Shown here: piece by piece, positions 45,789 through 53,448 of the stretch
Layout: every line of letters begins with the position of its first letter
Numbering within the stretch: position 1 is the first letter of the stretch
Assembly: GCA_002082305.1 (NCBI GenBank)
Contig: LSNO01000009.1
Location: 1-53,448, forward strand
DNA: 53,448 bases
Source: SAR324 cluster bacterium SAR324-CTD7B
GTDB lineage: Bacteria; SAR324; NAC60-12
Direction of reading: 5' to 3'
The notes under the pieces: generated by a model
The model's input: the letters and a program-made list of their open reading frames with translations, nothing else
The model's database searches: none
What the model was told of the DNA's origin: nothing
Made by a program: the position numbers and the translations under genes

Positions 45789-45839
45789 ACGTTCCACACA
45801 AGCAATTGATCCCTGAAGTTCAAAGGGAAATTTCACACA

Positions 45840-47036
45840 ATGAGCACACCTGCATCTACTGAAAATCACCCTAATATTTTGTTGCGTTTGTGGCGAGACA
45901 AAGACACCCGTTCTGTTTTTATACAAATCATCACGATGGTGATTGTGTTCACTTTTTTGGGGTTAATAATAAATAATGTTGTTATCAATCTGGAAATAGC
46001 AGGAAAAGACTTCAGTTTTGGTTTTTTAAATTATCCTGCAGGCTACGATATTACCTTTCAGCCATTCATTTCTTATTCACCCACCGACACCCATTTACGA
46101 GCAGCAGCAGTTGGAATTTTAAATACCCTCCTGGTTGCAGTTTCAGGAGTTATAATTGCTTCAATATTGGGCTTCACCATGGGAGTTTTGAGACTTTCAA
46201 ACAATTGGCTTATCAGCAGGCTTGTCTATGTTTTTCTTGAATTCACCAGGAATGTCCCGGTTCTCTTACACATACTTTTCATCTACAGCATTTTCCTCTA
46301 CGTTCTTCCTGTTCCAAAAAAAGCAATCAACATCTCAGATACAGTATTTTTAACTAATCGTGGATTTATTTTTCCGTCACCGGTTTTTGAGGATGGTTTT
46401 GGATTTGTCTGGATTGCACTGCTTGCTGCAATAGCAATTGTGGTATTTTTTGTACGCTGGGAACGCAAGAATCAGGATGCAACCGGTGAGCACTATCCCG
46501 TGTTCAGCATTTCCCTGGCCATCCTGTTCGGCTTACCGCTGATTGTATTTTTTATTTCAGGTGCTCCGATGGCATGGGAAATTCCTGCATTGAAAGGCTT
46601 CAACTTTAAGGGTGGTACATCAATAAAACCAGAATATATAGCACTCACATTTGCCCTGTCATATTACACTGCCTGTTTCATTGCGGAAATCGTACGTGCA
46701 GGAATTTTGGCTATCAGTCGTGGACAAACCGAGGCTGCACTCGCGCTTGGTTTGCTACCAAACCGTTCCCTGCAGCTGGTCGTCATACCGCAGGCACTGC
46801 GTGTGATAATACCACCCCTGGCCAGTCAATATCTCAATCTTACCAAAAACTCTTCTTTGGCTATTGCCATTGGTTACATGGATGTAGTAGCAACTGTTGG
46901 AGGCATCACCTTGATGCAAACGGGTAAAGAGATGGAGACAATGATAATTGTACTTCTGACTTATTTGTTTTTTTCACTAATTATTTCAGCATTTATGAAC
47001 TGGTTCAACCGCAGAATGGCGCTGGTTGAACGATAA
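45840..47036 (+). CDS. aapQ: Amino-acid ABC transporter permease (AapQ/BztB type)
   Basis: Inner-membrane permease, 398 residues, longer than typical HisM/Q permeases and with the AapQ layout. The first transmembrane segment is near residues 27-46. A soluble segment follows, then a block of helices. The family EAA-like region RGQTEAALALGLLPNRSLQLVVIPQAL is near 300 and RNVPVLLHILF is the N-terminal HAAT signature. It is the first gene after the terminator and pairs with aapM 6 bp downstream. Confidence 0.92.
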   Translation: MSTPASTENHPNILLRLWRDKDTRSVFIQIITMVIVFTFLGLIINNVVINLEIAGKDFSFGFLNYPAGYDITFQPFISYSPTDTHLRAAAVGILNTLLVAVSGVIIASILGFTMGVLRLSNNWLISRLVYVFLEFTRNVPVLLHILFIYSIFLYVLPVPKKAINISDTVFLTNRGFIFPSPVFEDGFGFVWIALLAAIAIVVFFVRWERKNQDATGEHYPVFSISLAILFGLPLIVFFISGAPMAWEIPALKGFNFKGGTSIKPEYIALTFALSYYTACFIAEIVRAGILAISRGQTEAALALGLLPNRSLQLVVIPQALRVIIPPLASQYLNLTKNSSLAIAIGYMDVVATVGGITLMQTGKEMETMIIVLLTYLFFSLIISAFMNWFNRRMALVER

Positions 47037-47042
47037 CGCAGA

Positions 47043-48185
47043 TTGAAAGTGAATAATACCACTCCAAAAAATTACCTCCCGGGAACTCATCCGGATTGGC
47101 CGCCACCTGTCAGTACCAGCGGACCGCTGGCCTGGGCCAGAAAAAATTTGTTTTCATCGCCCCTGAACACTGTACTGACTATAATGTCTTTCTTGTTGTT
47201 ATGGTCGATAATACCTCCATTTTTTGAATGGAGTGTTACGAATTCCATCTTCACTGCAGACTCCAGAATACAATGCTGGGATCAGATGGCAGTGCCGGGA
47301 GCAGGCGCCTGCTGGGCTTTTATAGATGACCGTTTAGCTCTTTTTACTTATGGTTTTTATCCCGAGCCTTTGCGTTGGCGTGTAAATTTGTCATTTGTGC
47401 TGCTGATCCTCGCTATCATTCCTGTACTTTATGAAAAAATGCCCGGCAGAAAATACGGCTTATGGTATTCAGCAATTTTCCCATTCATTACCGGATGGTT
47501 GCTGGTCGGAGGTGAAGTCAACGGATTCGGCTTTGAACCTGTAGACACTGACCAGTTTGGCGGTATTTTGCTTACACTGATTCTTGGTGTAACCGGAATT
47601 TCCTTTTCGCTGCCGATTGGTATTGCATTGGCTCTTGGACGTCAATCAAAATTGCCGGTGCTGAGAATTATGTGTGTACTTTTCATCGAGTTCATTCGTG
47701 GTGTACCTCTGATTACTTTGCTCTTTGTGGCTTCTACAATGCTGGCCTACTTTCTACCTCCCGGAACCAACTTTGATTTACTTTTGCGAGTTCTGATAAT
47801 GGTGACCCTCTTTGCCTCGGCATACATGGCCGAGGTCATCCGCGGCGGTTTACAGGCAATTTCCAGGGGTCAGCATGAGGCCGGTGATTCACTTGGACTG
47901 ACATACTGGCAGGCGAATCGGTTGATCGTACTGCCGCAGGCACTAAAAATCTCGATCCCGGGTATAGTAAATACTTTCATTGGACTTTACAAAGATACAA
48001 CTTTGGTACTGATCATCGGTATGATGGATATCTTGGGTCTGGGGGGGGCTTCATTGGCGGATGTAAAGTGGGCAGGGTTAGCAAACGAGATTTATCTTTT
48101 TGTAGCTCTGTATTTTTTCGTCACTTGTTTCAGCATGTCCCGTTACTCACTTTACCTGGAAAAGAAACTGCATACAGGCCATTAA
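47043..48185 (+). CDS. aapM: Amino-acid ABC transporter permease (AapM/BztC type)
   Basis: Second inner-membrane permease, 380 residues. It carries the HAAT signature IEFIRGVPLITLLF and the ATPase-contact loop SRGQHEAGDSLGLTYWQANRL near 285. It has about eight membrane segments. No ATG exists near the start. The frame opens with TTG at 47043, and a GTG at 47049 is an alternative; neither has a good ribosome site, so translation may be coupled to aapQ. Confidence 0.9.
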   Translation: MKVNNTTPKNYLPGTHPDWPPPVSTSGPLAWARKNLFSSPLNTVLTIMSFLLLWSIIPPFFEWSVTNSIFTADSRIQCWDQMAVPGAGACWAFIDDRLALFTYGFYPEPLRWRVNLSFVLLILAIIPVLYEKMPGRKYGLWYSAIFPFITGWLLVGGEVNGFGFEPVDTDQFGGILLTLILGVTGISFSLPIGIALALGRQSKLPVLRIMCVLFIEFIRGVPLITLLFVASTMLAYFLPPGTNFDLLLRVLIMVTLFASAYMAEVIRGGLQAISRGQHEAGDSLGLTYWQANRLIVLPQALKISIPGIVNTFIGLYKDTTLVLIIGMMDILGLGGASLADVKWAGLANEIYLFVALYFFVTCFSMSRYSLYLEKKLHTGH

Positions 48186-48215
48186 AAGTTAAAAATTAAA
48201 ACCCAAAAATTTCTC

Positions 48216-48980
48216 ATGTCTACAATAGCCGATACTAAAACAAGTGAAACGGAAATCATGATTTCCATTGATTCAATGCACAAGTGGTTCGATGACTTTC
48301 ATGTTCTCAAGAACATTAACCTGGAAGTTAAACGTGGTGAAAAGGTTGTCATCTGCGGACCATCCGGTTCCGGAAAATCTACTCTCATCCGTTGCATTAA
48401 CAGACTTGAAGAACACCAGCAGGGAAGTATTGTGGTTGACGGTACAGAACTGACAAATGATCTCAAAAATATCGAAATCGTACGCTCAGAAGTAGGTATG
48501 GTATTTCAGCATTTTAATTTGTTTCCACACCTGACTGCTCTTGAAAACTGTACACTTGCTCTGATTTGGGTCAGAAAAACCTCAAAGGCCGAAGCGGAAA
48601 AAACAGCCATGGAATTTCTGGAAAGAGTGAAAATCCCTGAACAGGCTAATAAATTTCCCGGTCAGCTTTCAGGTGGTCAGCAACAGCGTGTTGCAATTGC
48701 CCGCTCCTTGTGCATGAATCCCAGAATAATGCTTTTTGACGAACCGACTTCAGCTCTTGATCCTGAAATGATCAAGGAAGTTCTGGACGTAATGATTGAA
48801 CTTGCAAACAGTGGAATAACAATGCTGGTTGTGACCCACGAAATGGGATTTGCAACAGCAGTTGGGGATTGCGTTATTTTTATGGACGAGGGAGAAATTA
48901 TTGAAAAAAACAACCCAAAGGATTTCTTTAATAACCCACAACACGACAGGACAAAGCTTTTTTTGAGCCAGATACTTTAA
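48216..48980 (+). CDS. aapP: Amino-acid ABC transporter ATP-binding protein (AapP type)
   Basis: Cytoplasmic ATPase, 254 residues. Walker A is [13 protein letters not shown], the signature is [14 protein letters not shown], Walker B is [15 protein letters not shown], and VTHEMGF carries the H-loop. It completes the four-gene amino-acid importer. The ATG at 48216 has no clear ribosome site; an internal Met at residue 15 ([10 protein letters not shown]) follows a GGAA and is possible. Confidence 0.93.
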   Translation: MSTIADTKTSETEIMISIDSMHKWFDDFHVLKNINLEVKRGEKVVICGPSGSGKSTLIRCINRLEEHQQGSIVVDGTELTNDLKNIEIVRSEVGMVFQHFNLFPHLTALENCTLALIWVRKTSKAEAEKTAMEFLERVKIPEQANKFPGQLSGGQQQRVAIARSLCMNPRIMLFDEPTSALDPEMIKEVLDVMIELANSGITMLVVTHEMGFATAVGDCVIFMDEGEIIEKNNPKDFFNNPQHDRTKLFLSQIL

Positions 48981-49040
48981 CAGAAATTAGACAATCAACT
49001 TTTTGGGAAACCCGCTCAGGGAACTTTCAGGAGATTTTAG

Positions 49041-49565
49041 TTGAAAAAAGAAATCGTGCTCCAGAGAGTGTTTGCAGTATTGCTTTTGCTGGTAAGTAGT
49101 GTTCAATTTGTGCAGGCTCGTCACAAGTGTTACAAAGTCCCGGCACCACCTGGAATAATGGGCATTTTCAGCAGCATTACTCTCATTCCTTCCGGAAGCA
49201 CAATGGCTGCGGCACGCTCCTCCGAAACATCAGGTTGTGACCGTGGACATCCATCAGAAAATTTCTATAAGCCAAAGAACAAACGTGTTGCTTTGTTCCT
49301 CAAAGATAATTTTTTGCAAGTCCGTGAGGAGAGTGCTCAAGGACAAGGACTTCATCTGGATGCACTTGCTCAGTTGGCTGGATGTTCCATCGAACATGCT
49401 GAATTTGGCAGGATAATTCAAAATAATTATTCCCAAATTTTTGGCGCAGACTTATTATCACAAAATGCCGATAATTCTGAAAACATAACAAAACGAACCA
49501 CCGAACGGTTTTTAGGTTTGATGGCAGACTCACCGTTATTAGCTTCCAGTTGTGAATCCGGTTAG
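49041..49565 (+). CDS. DUF3015 family exported protein
   Basis: A 174-residue protein with an N-terminal signal sequence (KKEIVLQRVFAVLLLLVSSV, cut near QAR). It fits DUF3015 in order: a central SSETSGCDRG (family STGTSGC-like), then VALFLKDNFLQVREESAQGQG and HLDALAQLAGCS, and a hydrophobic end. It starts with TTG at 49041, with AGGAG 7 bases upstream that supports this start. The family is found in the envelope of many proteobacteria and has no assigned function. The four Cys residues may form disulfides. Confidence 0.85.
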   Translation: MKKEIVLQRVFAVLLLLVSSVQFVQARHKCYKVPAPPGIMGIFSSITLIPSGSTMAAARSSETSGCDRGHPSENFYKPKNKRVALFLKDNFLQVREESAQGQGLHLDALAQLAGCSIEHAEFGRIIQNNYSQIFGADLLSQNADNSENITKRTTERFLGLMADSPLLASSCESG

Positions 49566-49639
49566 ATTCCTCCGACAAACTGATTTTTACCAAAACTCAA
49601 ATTCCAACATTCAGTTAATTTTTTGCTAAGCAAAAGTTC

Positions 49640-50401
49640 ATGAATCAGGCTCTTTCACTTGAAAATCCCGGAACTTCCGGAGTATTTTTTGACAAACGTT
49701 TAGGAACAAATCTGGTTGCGGCGGCTTTGGTTGGTGGCGGGTTATGGTTTAATGGCCCATGGCAAGAAACTCTGTTAAACACAGGACTTTTTGCTCTTTC
49801 AGGGGCAATTACCAACTGGCTGGCTATTTACATGCTTTTTGAGAGGGTACCGGGTTTGTATGGCTCCGGTGTCATTCCGCTGCATTTTGAAGATTTCAAA
49901 ACCGGCATCAATGAATTAATTATGCATCAGTTTTTTAACCGTGAAAATGTGGAAAAGTTCTTTGCAAATTCTTCCGGTTTAAAGATTTTTCCCGATTTTG
50001 AAGCTGTCTTCAAAAAAGTAAATTTAAATCCTGCTTTTGACTCGTTGCTGAAAGTGATAGAAAACTCCAGTTTTGGTCCAATGTTATCCATGGTGGGAGG
50101 AGTACAAGTTCTGGAACCTCTGCGCGAACCTTTTAAGGAAAAGCTGCAGGTTGCAGTACAGAAAATTTCGAAAACCGAACCTTTTAAAGAAGCATTACGT
50201 GAACAACTGGCTGACCTTTCTGCAAGTGATGACATTCTGCAAAAAGTTGAAGGCATTGTTTCTAAACGCCTGGATGAGCTCACACCAAACATGGTAAAAG
50301 AGATTGTCGAGCGGATGATTCAAGAACACCTTGGCTGGCTGGTTGTCTGGGGAGGTGTCTTTGGCGGTCTGATTGGCCTTATCACGACCTTTGTATTTTA
50401 G
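49640..50401 (+). CDS. DUF445 family membrane protein
   Basis: A 253-residue protein of the DUF445 family (YheB-like in Bacillus). It has two hydrophobic N-terminal segments around ALVGGGLWFNGPW and FALSGAITNWLAIYMLFERVP (the GAITNWLAI motif marks the family) and a C-terminal hydrophobic segment (WLVVWGGVFGGLIGLITTFVF). The middle is helical and probably cytoplasmic or periplasmic. The family has no established function. It is 75 bp from the DUF3015 gene. Confidence 0.9.
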   Translation: MNQALSLENPGTSGVFFDKRLGTNLVAAALVGGGLWFNGPWQETLLNTGLFALSGAITNWLAIYMLFERVPGLYGSGVIPLHFEDFKTGINELIMHQFFNRENVEKFFANSSGLKIFPDFEAVFKKVNLNPAFDSLLKVIENSSFGPMLSMVGGVQVLEPLREPFKEKLQVAVQKISKTEPFKEALREQLADLSASDDILQKVEGIVSKRLDELTPNMVKEIVERMIQEHLGWLVVWGGVFGGLIGLITTFVF

Positions 50402-50487
50402 AAACGTTCACTAACTATAGAGAATTATTTCAGTAAACAACCGGTGTTAATCCCTCTAATCTATAATCATGAATCCTGAATCCTATC

Positions 50488-50943
50488 ATGCCCACAGAAA
50501 AACTCCTGCAGTTACTAAAGGAAATTACTGAAGAAAAAATTCCGTTCAATAAATTAATTGGAATGAAAATAGAGACGCTGGATTTAGACAAGATCGGGAT
50601 CCGCTTCGAAATGCGTCCTGAACTGGTCGGAAATTTCACTCGGGGCAACCTGCATGGAGGAGTAATCTCTTCTGTACTGGATGTAACAGGAGGTATGGTC
50701 GCCTGGACCGGGATAATGAAAAAAATGGAGGGCCAGTCATTTGATGAAATTTCTGAACGTTTTAATAAAATAGGTACTATTGATATTCGTGTTGATTACC
50801 TGCGTCCAGGTTTAGGCGAATATTTTATTGCAACCGGGAGTACCCTGCGTACAGGTAACAAAGTATCTGTTACTCGTATGGAATTACACAATGACAAAGG
50901 AATTCTGATTGCAGTCGGTACCGGTACCTATGTAGTTGGCTGA
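50488..50943 (+). CDS. Hotdog-fold thioesterase (YigI/PaaI-like)
   Basis: A 151-residue single hotdog-domain protein. The active-site helix motif is NLHGGVISSVLDVTGGMVAW, where the HGG and the following Asp or Ser region are typical of PaaI-like thioesterases. FNKIGTIDIRVDYLRPGLGEYF is the second core. It probably hydrolyses an acyl-CoA. The ribosome site is weak. It lies 87 bp downstream of DUF445. Confidence 0.85.
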   Translation: MPTEKLLQLLKEITEEKIPFNKLIGMKIETLDLDKIGIRFEMRPELVGNFTRGNLHGGVISSVLDVTGGMVAWTGIMKKMEGQSFDEISERFNKIGTIDIRVDYLRPGLGEYFIATGSTLRTGNKVSVTRMELHNDKGILIAVGTGTYVVG

Positions 50944-51036
50944 GTTAATTCCCGCAAAAGCATAAACAGCCGACATCGGATGAATGTGAAAGGACTTGAC
51001 ACTTAGCTGAAAAACTCTTCATCATAGATACACAAT

Positions 51037-51113
51037 CGGAGCGTAGCGCAGCCTGGTAGCGCACACGCCTGGGGGGCGTGCGGTCGCTGGTTCAAATCCA
51101 GTCGCTCCGACCA
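51037..51113 (+). tRNA. tRNA-Pro (GGG)
   Basis: A complete cloverleaf of 77 bases with encoded CCA. The acceptor arms are CGGAGCG and CGCTCCG, the D stem is GCGC/GCGC, and the anticodon stem CACGC/GCGTG encloses CTGGGGG, giving the anticodon GGG. The T stem GCTGG/CCAGT encloses TTCAAAT. A TTGACA at 50996-51001 is a plausible -35, with a poor -10. Its 3' end adjoins an integrase gene, so it is the likely attachment site of an inserted element. Confidence 0.97.
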
Positions 51114-51130
51114 CGACTTCACGACTATTC
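51090..51130 (+). other. Probable attachment site (left junction)
   Basis: The 3' part of tRNA-Pro is the usual crossover site for tyrosine recombinases encoded just downstream. The second copy that would mark the far junction is not in this window, so the exact crossover and core length are unknown. Confidence 0.55.
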
Positions 51131-51259
51131 TTCTGTAATAGACTGTAATCATAAGAGTTTTCTACTCTAACAAATTCTCCAAAATCTCTCACTTCACGAC
51201 TAATTTGTAGTTTAGTCTCATGTTGTGGTCTCAACTTGATCACATGTTGGGTCTCAACT
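51116..51259 (+). repeat. Short direct repeats between tRNA-Pro and the integrase
   Basis: ACTTCACGACTA occurs at 51116-51127 and 51191-51202. A second pair, CATGTTG-plus-GGTCTCAACT, occurs at 51219-51236 and 51243-51259, 24 bp apart. Such repeats are typical of arm-type sites bound by an integrase or its excision factor. Confidence 0.55.
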
Positions 51260-51279
51260 CGACTTTTTGAGAGTTCGTT

Positions 51280-53112
51280 ATGACATACACACATTTAGTT
51301 TCTAAAAAATCAAAATCTTCGATTCATTTTCACTTCAGATCAATAATTCCGAAAGATCTCATTTCGTATTTTAACGAAAAAACGGTCTTTCAAATTTCAC
51401 TCATAGGTGTTAGAAATTGTGAATCATTATTACTCTCTCTTCGACTAAAGAGAATAGTACAACAAATATATTCTGACATTAGATCAGGTATGAAAAATCT
51501 CAGTCTTGAAGATATAAAGGAAATACTTCGAATCGAAGTTAGAAAATCGATTCTTCATAGTAGTCACATTTCTGAGGGTCATAACGAGATATATGATTCA
51601 ATGAGAAAGATTGAGAGTCGTGAGAAGATCTACTCAAGAGAGATCAACATTAGAAAATCTCTTTTGACAAATTCGAATGAAGTCAAAGAATCAGTTGATA
51701 AGAAACTTCAGACTATACTTGAGAGTCTTGAAATAACACTCGATAAACAATCTCTGAATTATAAGAAACTAAGATCTTCATTCATTGATCTTTATCTTCT
51801 TAGATTTAAGTGGATCAAAGACATGATGGATGAGTCTGGAAGAACGGATGAAGATTTCAGAAGGGAAGTTGATGAGAAGTTAGATATGAATTTGTTTCCG
51901 GAACTAGTAGGACAAACTCAATCACAAGTTCAACAAGTTACTGTAAATCAAGAAGTTCACACAGATCAAAAAGTATCGTCACTATCTAAACATCAATCAA
52001 CTTCTATTTCTGTAGGTATCGACAAGTTTATAAGTGAGAAGTACAAACTTACAAGTAAATCGGAAATGATGATGAGAACACATATTGAAATGTTGATAGA
52101 AGAGTTCGGAGATATATCTCTTGGGAAACTCGACAGAGGAATGTGTGTAAAGTTCAAAGATGATATTAGAAAATTACCGAGAAACAGAAGTAAAATTCAA
52201 CAGTATCGAAATCTGGATTTTCATGAACAGGTCTCATTAAATGTTGATGAAAAAGATAGAATATCAACAACTACTGTAAATAATATTCTCGGATATGTTT
52301 CGTCTTTTATGAAATGGTCTAGAATCAATGGTTTTGTAGAAGTAAATTTCTTCGAAGGGATGAAACTGAAAAAACAAATAAGACAAAGAGATGAAAGGGA
52401 TCGTTTCACAGAGAAAGAAATAAAAAAGATATTTCAAAAACATAACTACATCGAATTCACAGAAGTCGAAAATCACAAATATTCAAATTACTGGACTCCG
52501 TTAATCTCTGTATTTTCAGGTATGAGATTGAACGAAATCTGTTCGTTGTACTTGGACAACATCATTCAAGAAAAAGTTAATGGAAGAAAAAAAATATGGT
52601 GTTTTAATATTCTTGAAGAACCGGATCGACCAGACAAACATCTTAAAACTCTGTCTTCAAAAAGAGTGGTACCGATTCATGATACTCTGATTGATCTGGG
52701 TTTTATTGAGTTCGTAGAATTGTTGAAAAAAAGACACACAAACAGACAGAGATTATTTCAAGAACTCAAATACGGTGAGGGTAGTTATATTAGGAATGTA
52801 AGTTATTTCTTCAACAAGAAATATTTACCCCTACTCGGATTAAAGACTGACAAAAAGAACTTTCACAGTATTCGTCACACAGTCGTAGATCATCTTAAAC
52901 AAAGATTAGTAGATATATCTTTTATTAATGAACTTGTAGGTCATCATCATGGGAATATTGATCTTGATCGTTATGGGAAGGGATTTACAACGGACATAAT
53001 TTATAACAAGTGTGTTAAGAAAATAAATTATGAAACTTCTCATACGAGAGGAATCGATTTCAAGTCATTGAAGATGGATTGGAAAAAAATAATAACTACT
53101 CGTGTTTGGTGA
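51280..53112 (+). CDS. Tyrosine recombinase (integrase)
   Basis: A 610-residue site-specific recombinase. The C-terminal catalytic domain has the expected set: Arg416 (SGMRLNEICSLYLD), His529 and Arg532 (FHSIRHTVVDH), His555 (LVGHHHGNIDL) and the nucleophile Tyr565 (DLDRYGKGF). A SAM-like core-binding domain (near 245-330) precedes it. The first about 240 residues are a long, charged, helix-rich N-terminal region beyond the usual arm domain of phage integrases. The coding DNA is much more AT-rich than the neighbours and uses AGA for Arg heavily, a sign of transfer. GAGAG stands 6 bases before the ATG. Confidence 0.93.
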   Translation: MTYTHLVSKKSKSSIHFHFRSIIPKDLISYFNEKTVFQISLIGVRNCESLLLSLRLKRIVQQIYSDIRSGMKNLSLEDIKEILRIEVRKSILHSSHISEGHNEIYDSMRKIESREKIYSREINIRKSLLTNSNEVKESVDKKLQTILESLEITLDKQSLNYKKLRSSFIDLYLLRFKWIKDMMDESGRTDEDFRREVDEKLDMNLFPELVGQTQSQVQQVTVNQEVHTDQKVSSLSKHQSTSISVGIDKFISEKYKLTSKSEMMMRTHIEMLIEEFGDISLGKLDRGMCVKFKDDIRKLPRNRSKIQQYRNLDFHEQVSLNVDEKDRISTTTVNNILGYVSSFMKWSRINGFVEVNFFEGMKLKKQIRQRDERDRFTEKEIKKIFQKHNYIEFTEVENHKYSNYWTPLISVFSGMRLNEICSLYLDNIIQEKVNGRKKIWCFNILEEPDRPDKHLKTLSSKRVVPIHDTLIDLGFIEFVELLKKRHTNRQRLFQELKYGEGSYIRNVSYFFNKKYLPLLGLKTDKKNFHSIRHTVVDHLKQRLVDISFINELVGHHHGNIDLDRYGKGFTTDIIYNKCVKKINYETSHTRGIDFKSLKMDWKKIITTRVW

Positions 53113-53448
53113 TATTTGGAATAACAAAAAATTGGACACACTAAACTTTCTAAACGAACTGAATCTTTCCAAGTAAAATCCCACTCACTTGTAAAATACC
53201 CCCAAATCGTGGTATATATTGGGTTCTCTAATACACAACCAGTAGTATTTTACTTAATTATATTGAGGATAAGAATAATAAGATCTTATTTAACTCCCAT
53301 CTTGTAAGATATTTAACTATTAAAATATTGGAATTATGATTTTAGATTCAGCAAATAATCACAACAGTTATGGTAAGACAATTTTGCAGGAAATGTCCAT
53401 TTCTTCTGATTTTGCAAGATGAACTGTAGAATTAAGCGGATCTGGGCT
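53113..53448. other. AT-rich sequence beyond the integrase
   Basis: No gene is visible in these 336 bases. A perfect 9-bp inverted repeat GTAAAATAC (53191-53199) and GTATTTTAC (53245-53253) flanks 45 bp of sequence; it may be a regulatory or recombination site. The window ends before the rest of the element, so its cargo is unknown. Confidence 0.5.

Noticed and set aside
51037-53448. A second attachment site for the integrated element inside this window
   Set aside because: I found no second copy of the tRNA-Pro 3' end here; the far junction is probably to the right of the window.

Overview
This window carries about 46 protein genes and one tRNA gene. It looks like the chromosome of a Gram-negative, moderately AT-rich heterotroph. 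Most of it is ordered, densely packed chromosomal DNA: housekeeping genes (rho, rpmE, prfA, purB, trpS, rpmA, rplU, the pyruvate dehydrogenase operon), a menaquinone cluster, and substrate-uptake operons. BKACE-type and MmgE/PrpD enzymes, an ADP-forming acyl-CoA synthetase, an Aap-type amino-acid ABC transporter and a DUF3015 protein would suit a proteobacterium-like lineage, perhaps a marine one such as SAR324. That placement is inference only; no rRNA gene is present to confirm it.

Layout. (1) 221-6260, minus: a five-gene catabolic operon (MmgE/PrpD, carboxymuconolactone decarboxylase-like protein, BKACE, acyl-CoA dehydrogenase, ADP-forming acyl-CoA synthetase) whose substrate is not apparent. 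(2) 6398-18619: an N-acetylglucosamine/chitooligosaccharide locus. The minus strand carries a GH20 hexosaminidase, two sugar permeases, a binding protein, an ATPase, two TIM-barrel isomerase-like proteins around a Gfo/Idh oxidoreductase, and a BadF-type GlcNAc kinase. The plus strand carries nagB and nagA. The shared control region near 16386-16617 holds GTTAAC-containing repeats. (3) 18638-22413: a proline-racemase-family enzyme, a PemK/MazE toxin-antitoxin pair and a FadH-like dienoyl-CoA reductase. (4) 22514-25201: prfA, rpmE, rho. (5) 25682-31454: aceE-aceF-lpd. (6) 31841-35742: poorly characterised proteins, including an envelope protein with 28-residue tandem repeats, a possible FliM-like protein, a MOSC protein and a FecR-like secreted protein. 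(7) 35796-39127, minus: purB, trpS, rpmA, and rplU with a long Lys/Ala tail. (8) 39323-44543: menB-menA-menC-menE, with a large unexplained C-terminal extension on MenE. (9) 44709-48980: an AapJQMP-type amino-acid transporter behind a strong sigma70-like promoter, with a terminator after the binding-protein gene. (10) 49041-50943: DUF3015, DUF445 and hotdog thioesterase genes. (11) 51037-53448: tRNA-Pro(GGG) followed by a markedly AT-rich tyrosine recombinase. This looks like the left end of an integrated element that continues past the window.

How the parts work together. The GlcNAc locus gives a nearly complete route: oligosaccharide import, hydrolysis by GH20, phosphorylation by the kinase, deacetylation by NagA, and deamination/isomerisation by NagB to fructose-6-phosphate. 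The Gfo/Idh plus two isomerase-like genes inside it are extra and may handle a modified sugar. The men cluster supplies four steps of classical menaquinone synthesis; menF, menD and menH are not here. No rRNA, CRISPR array or insertion sequence was seen. The best candidates for undescribed biology are the first operon, the extra sugar genes, the MenE tail, the repeat protein next to the FliM-like gene, and the cargo of the tRNA-Pro element beyond the right edge.
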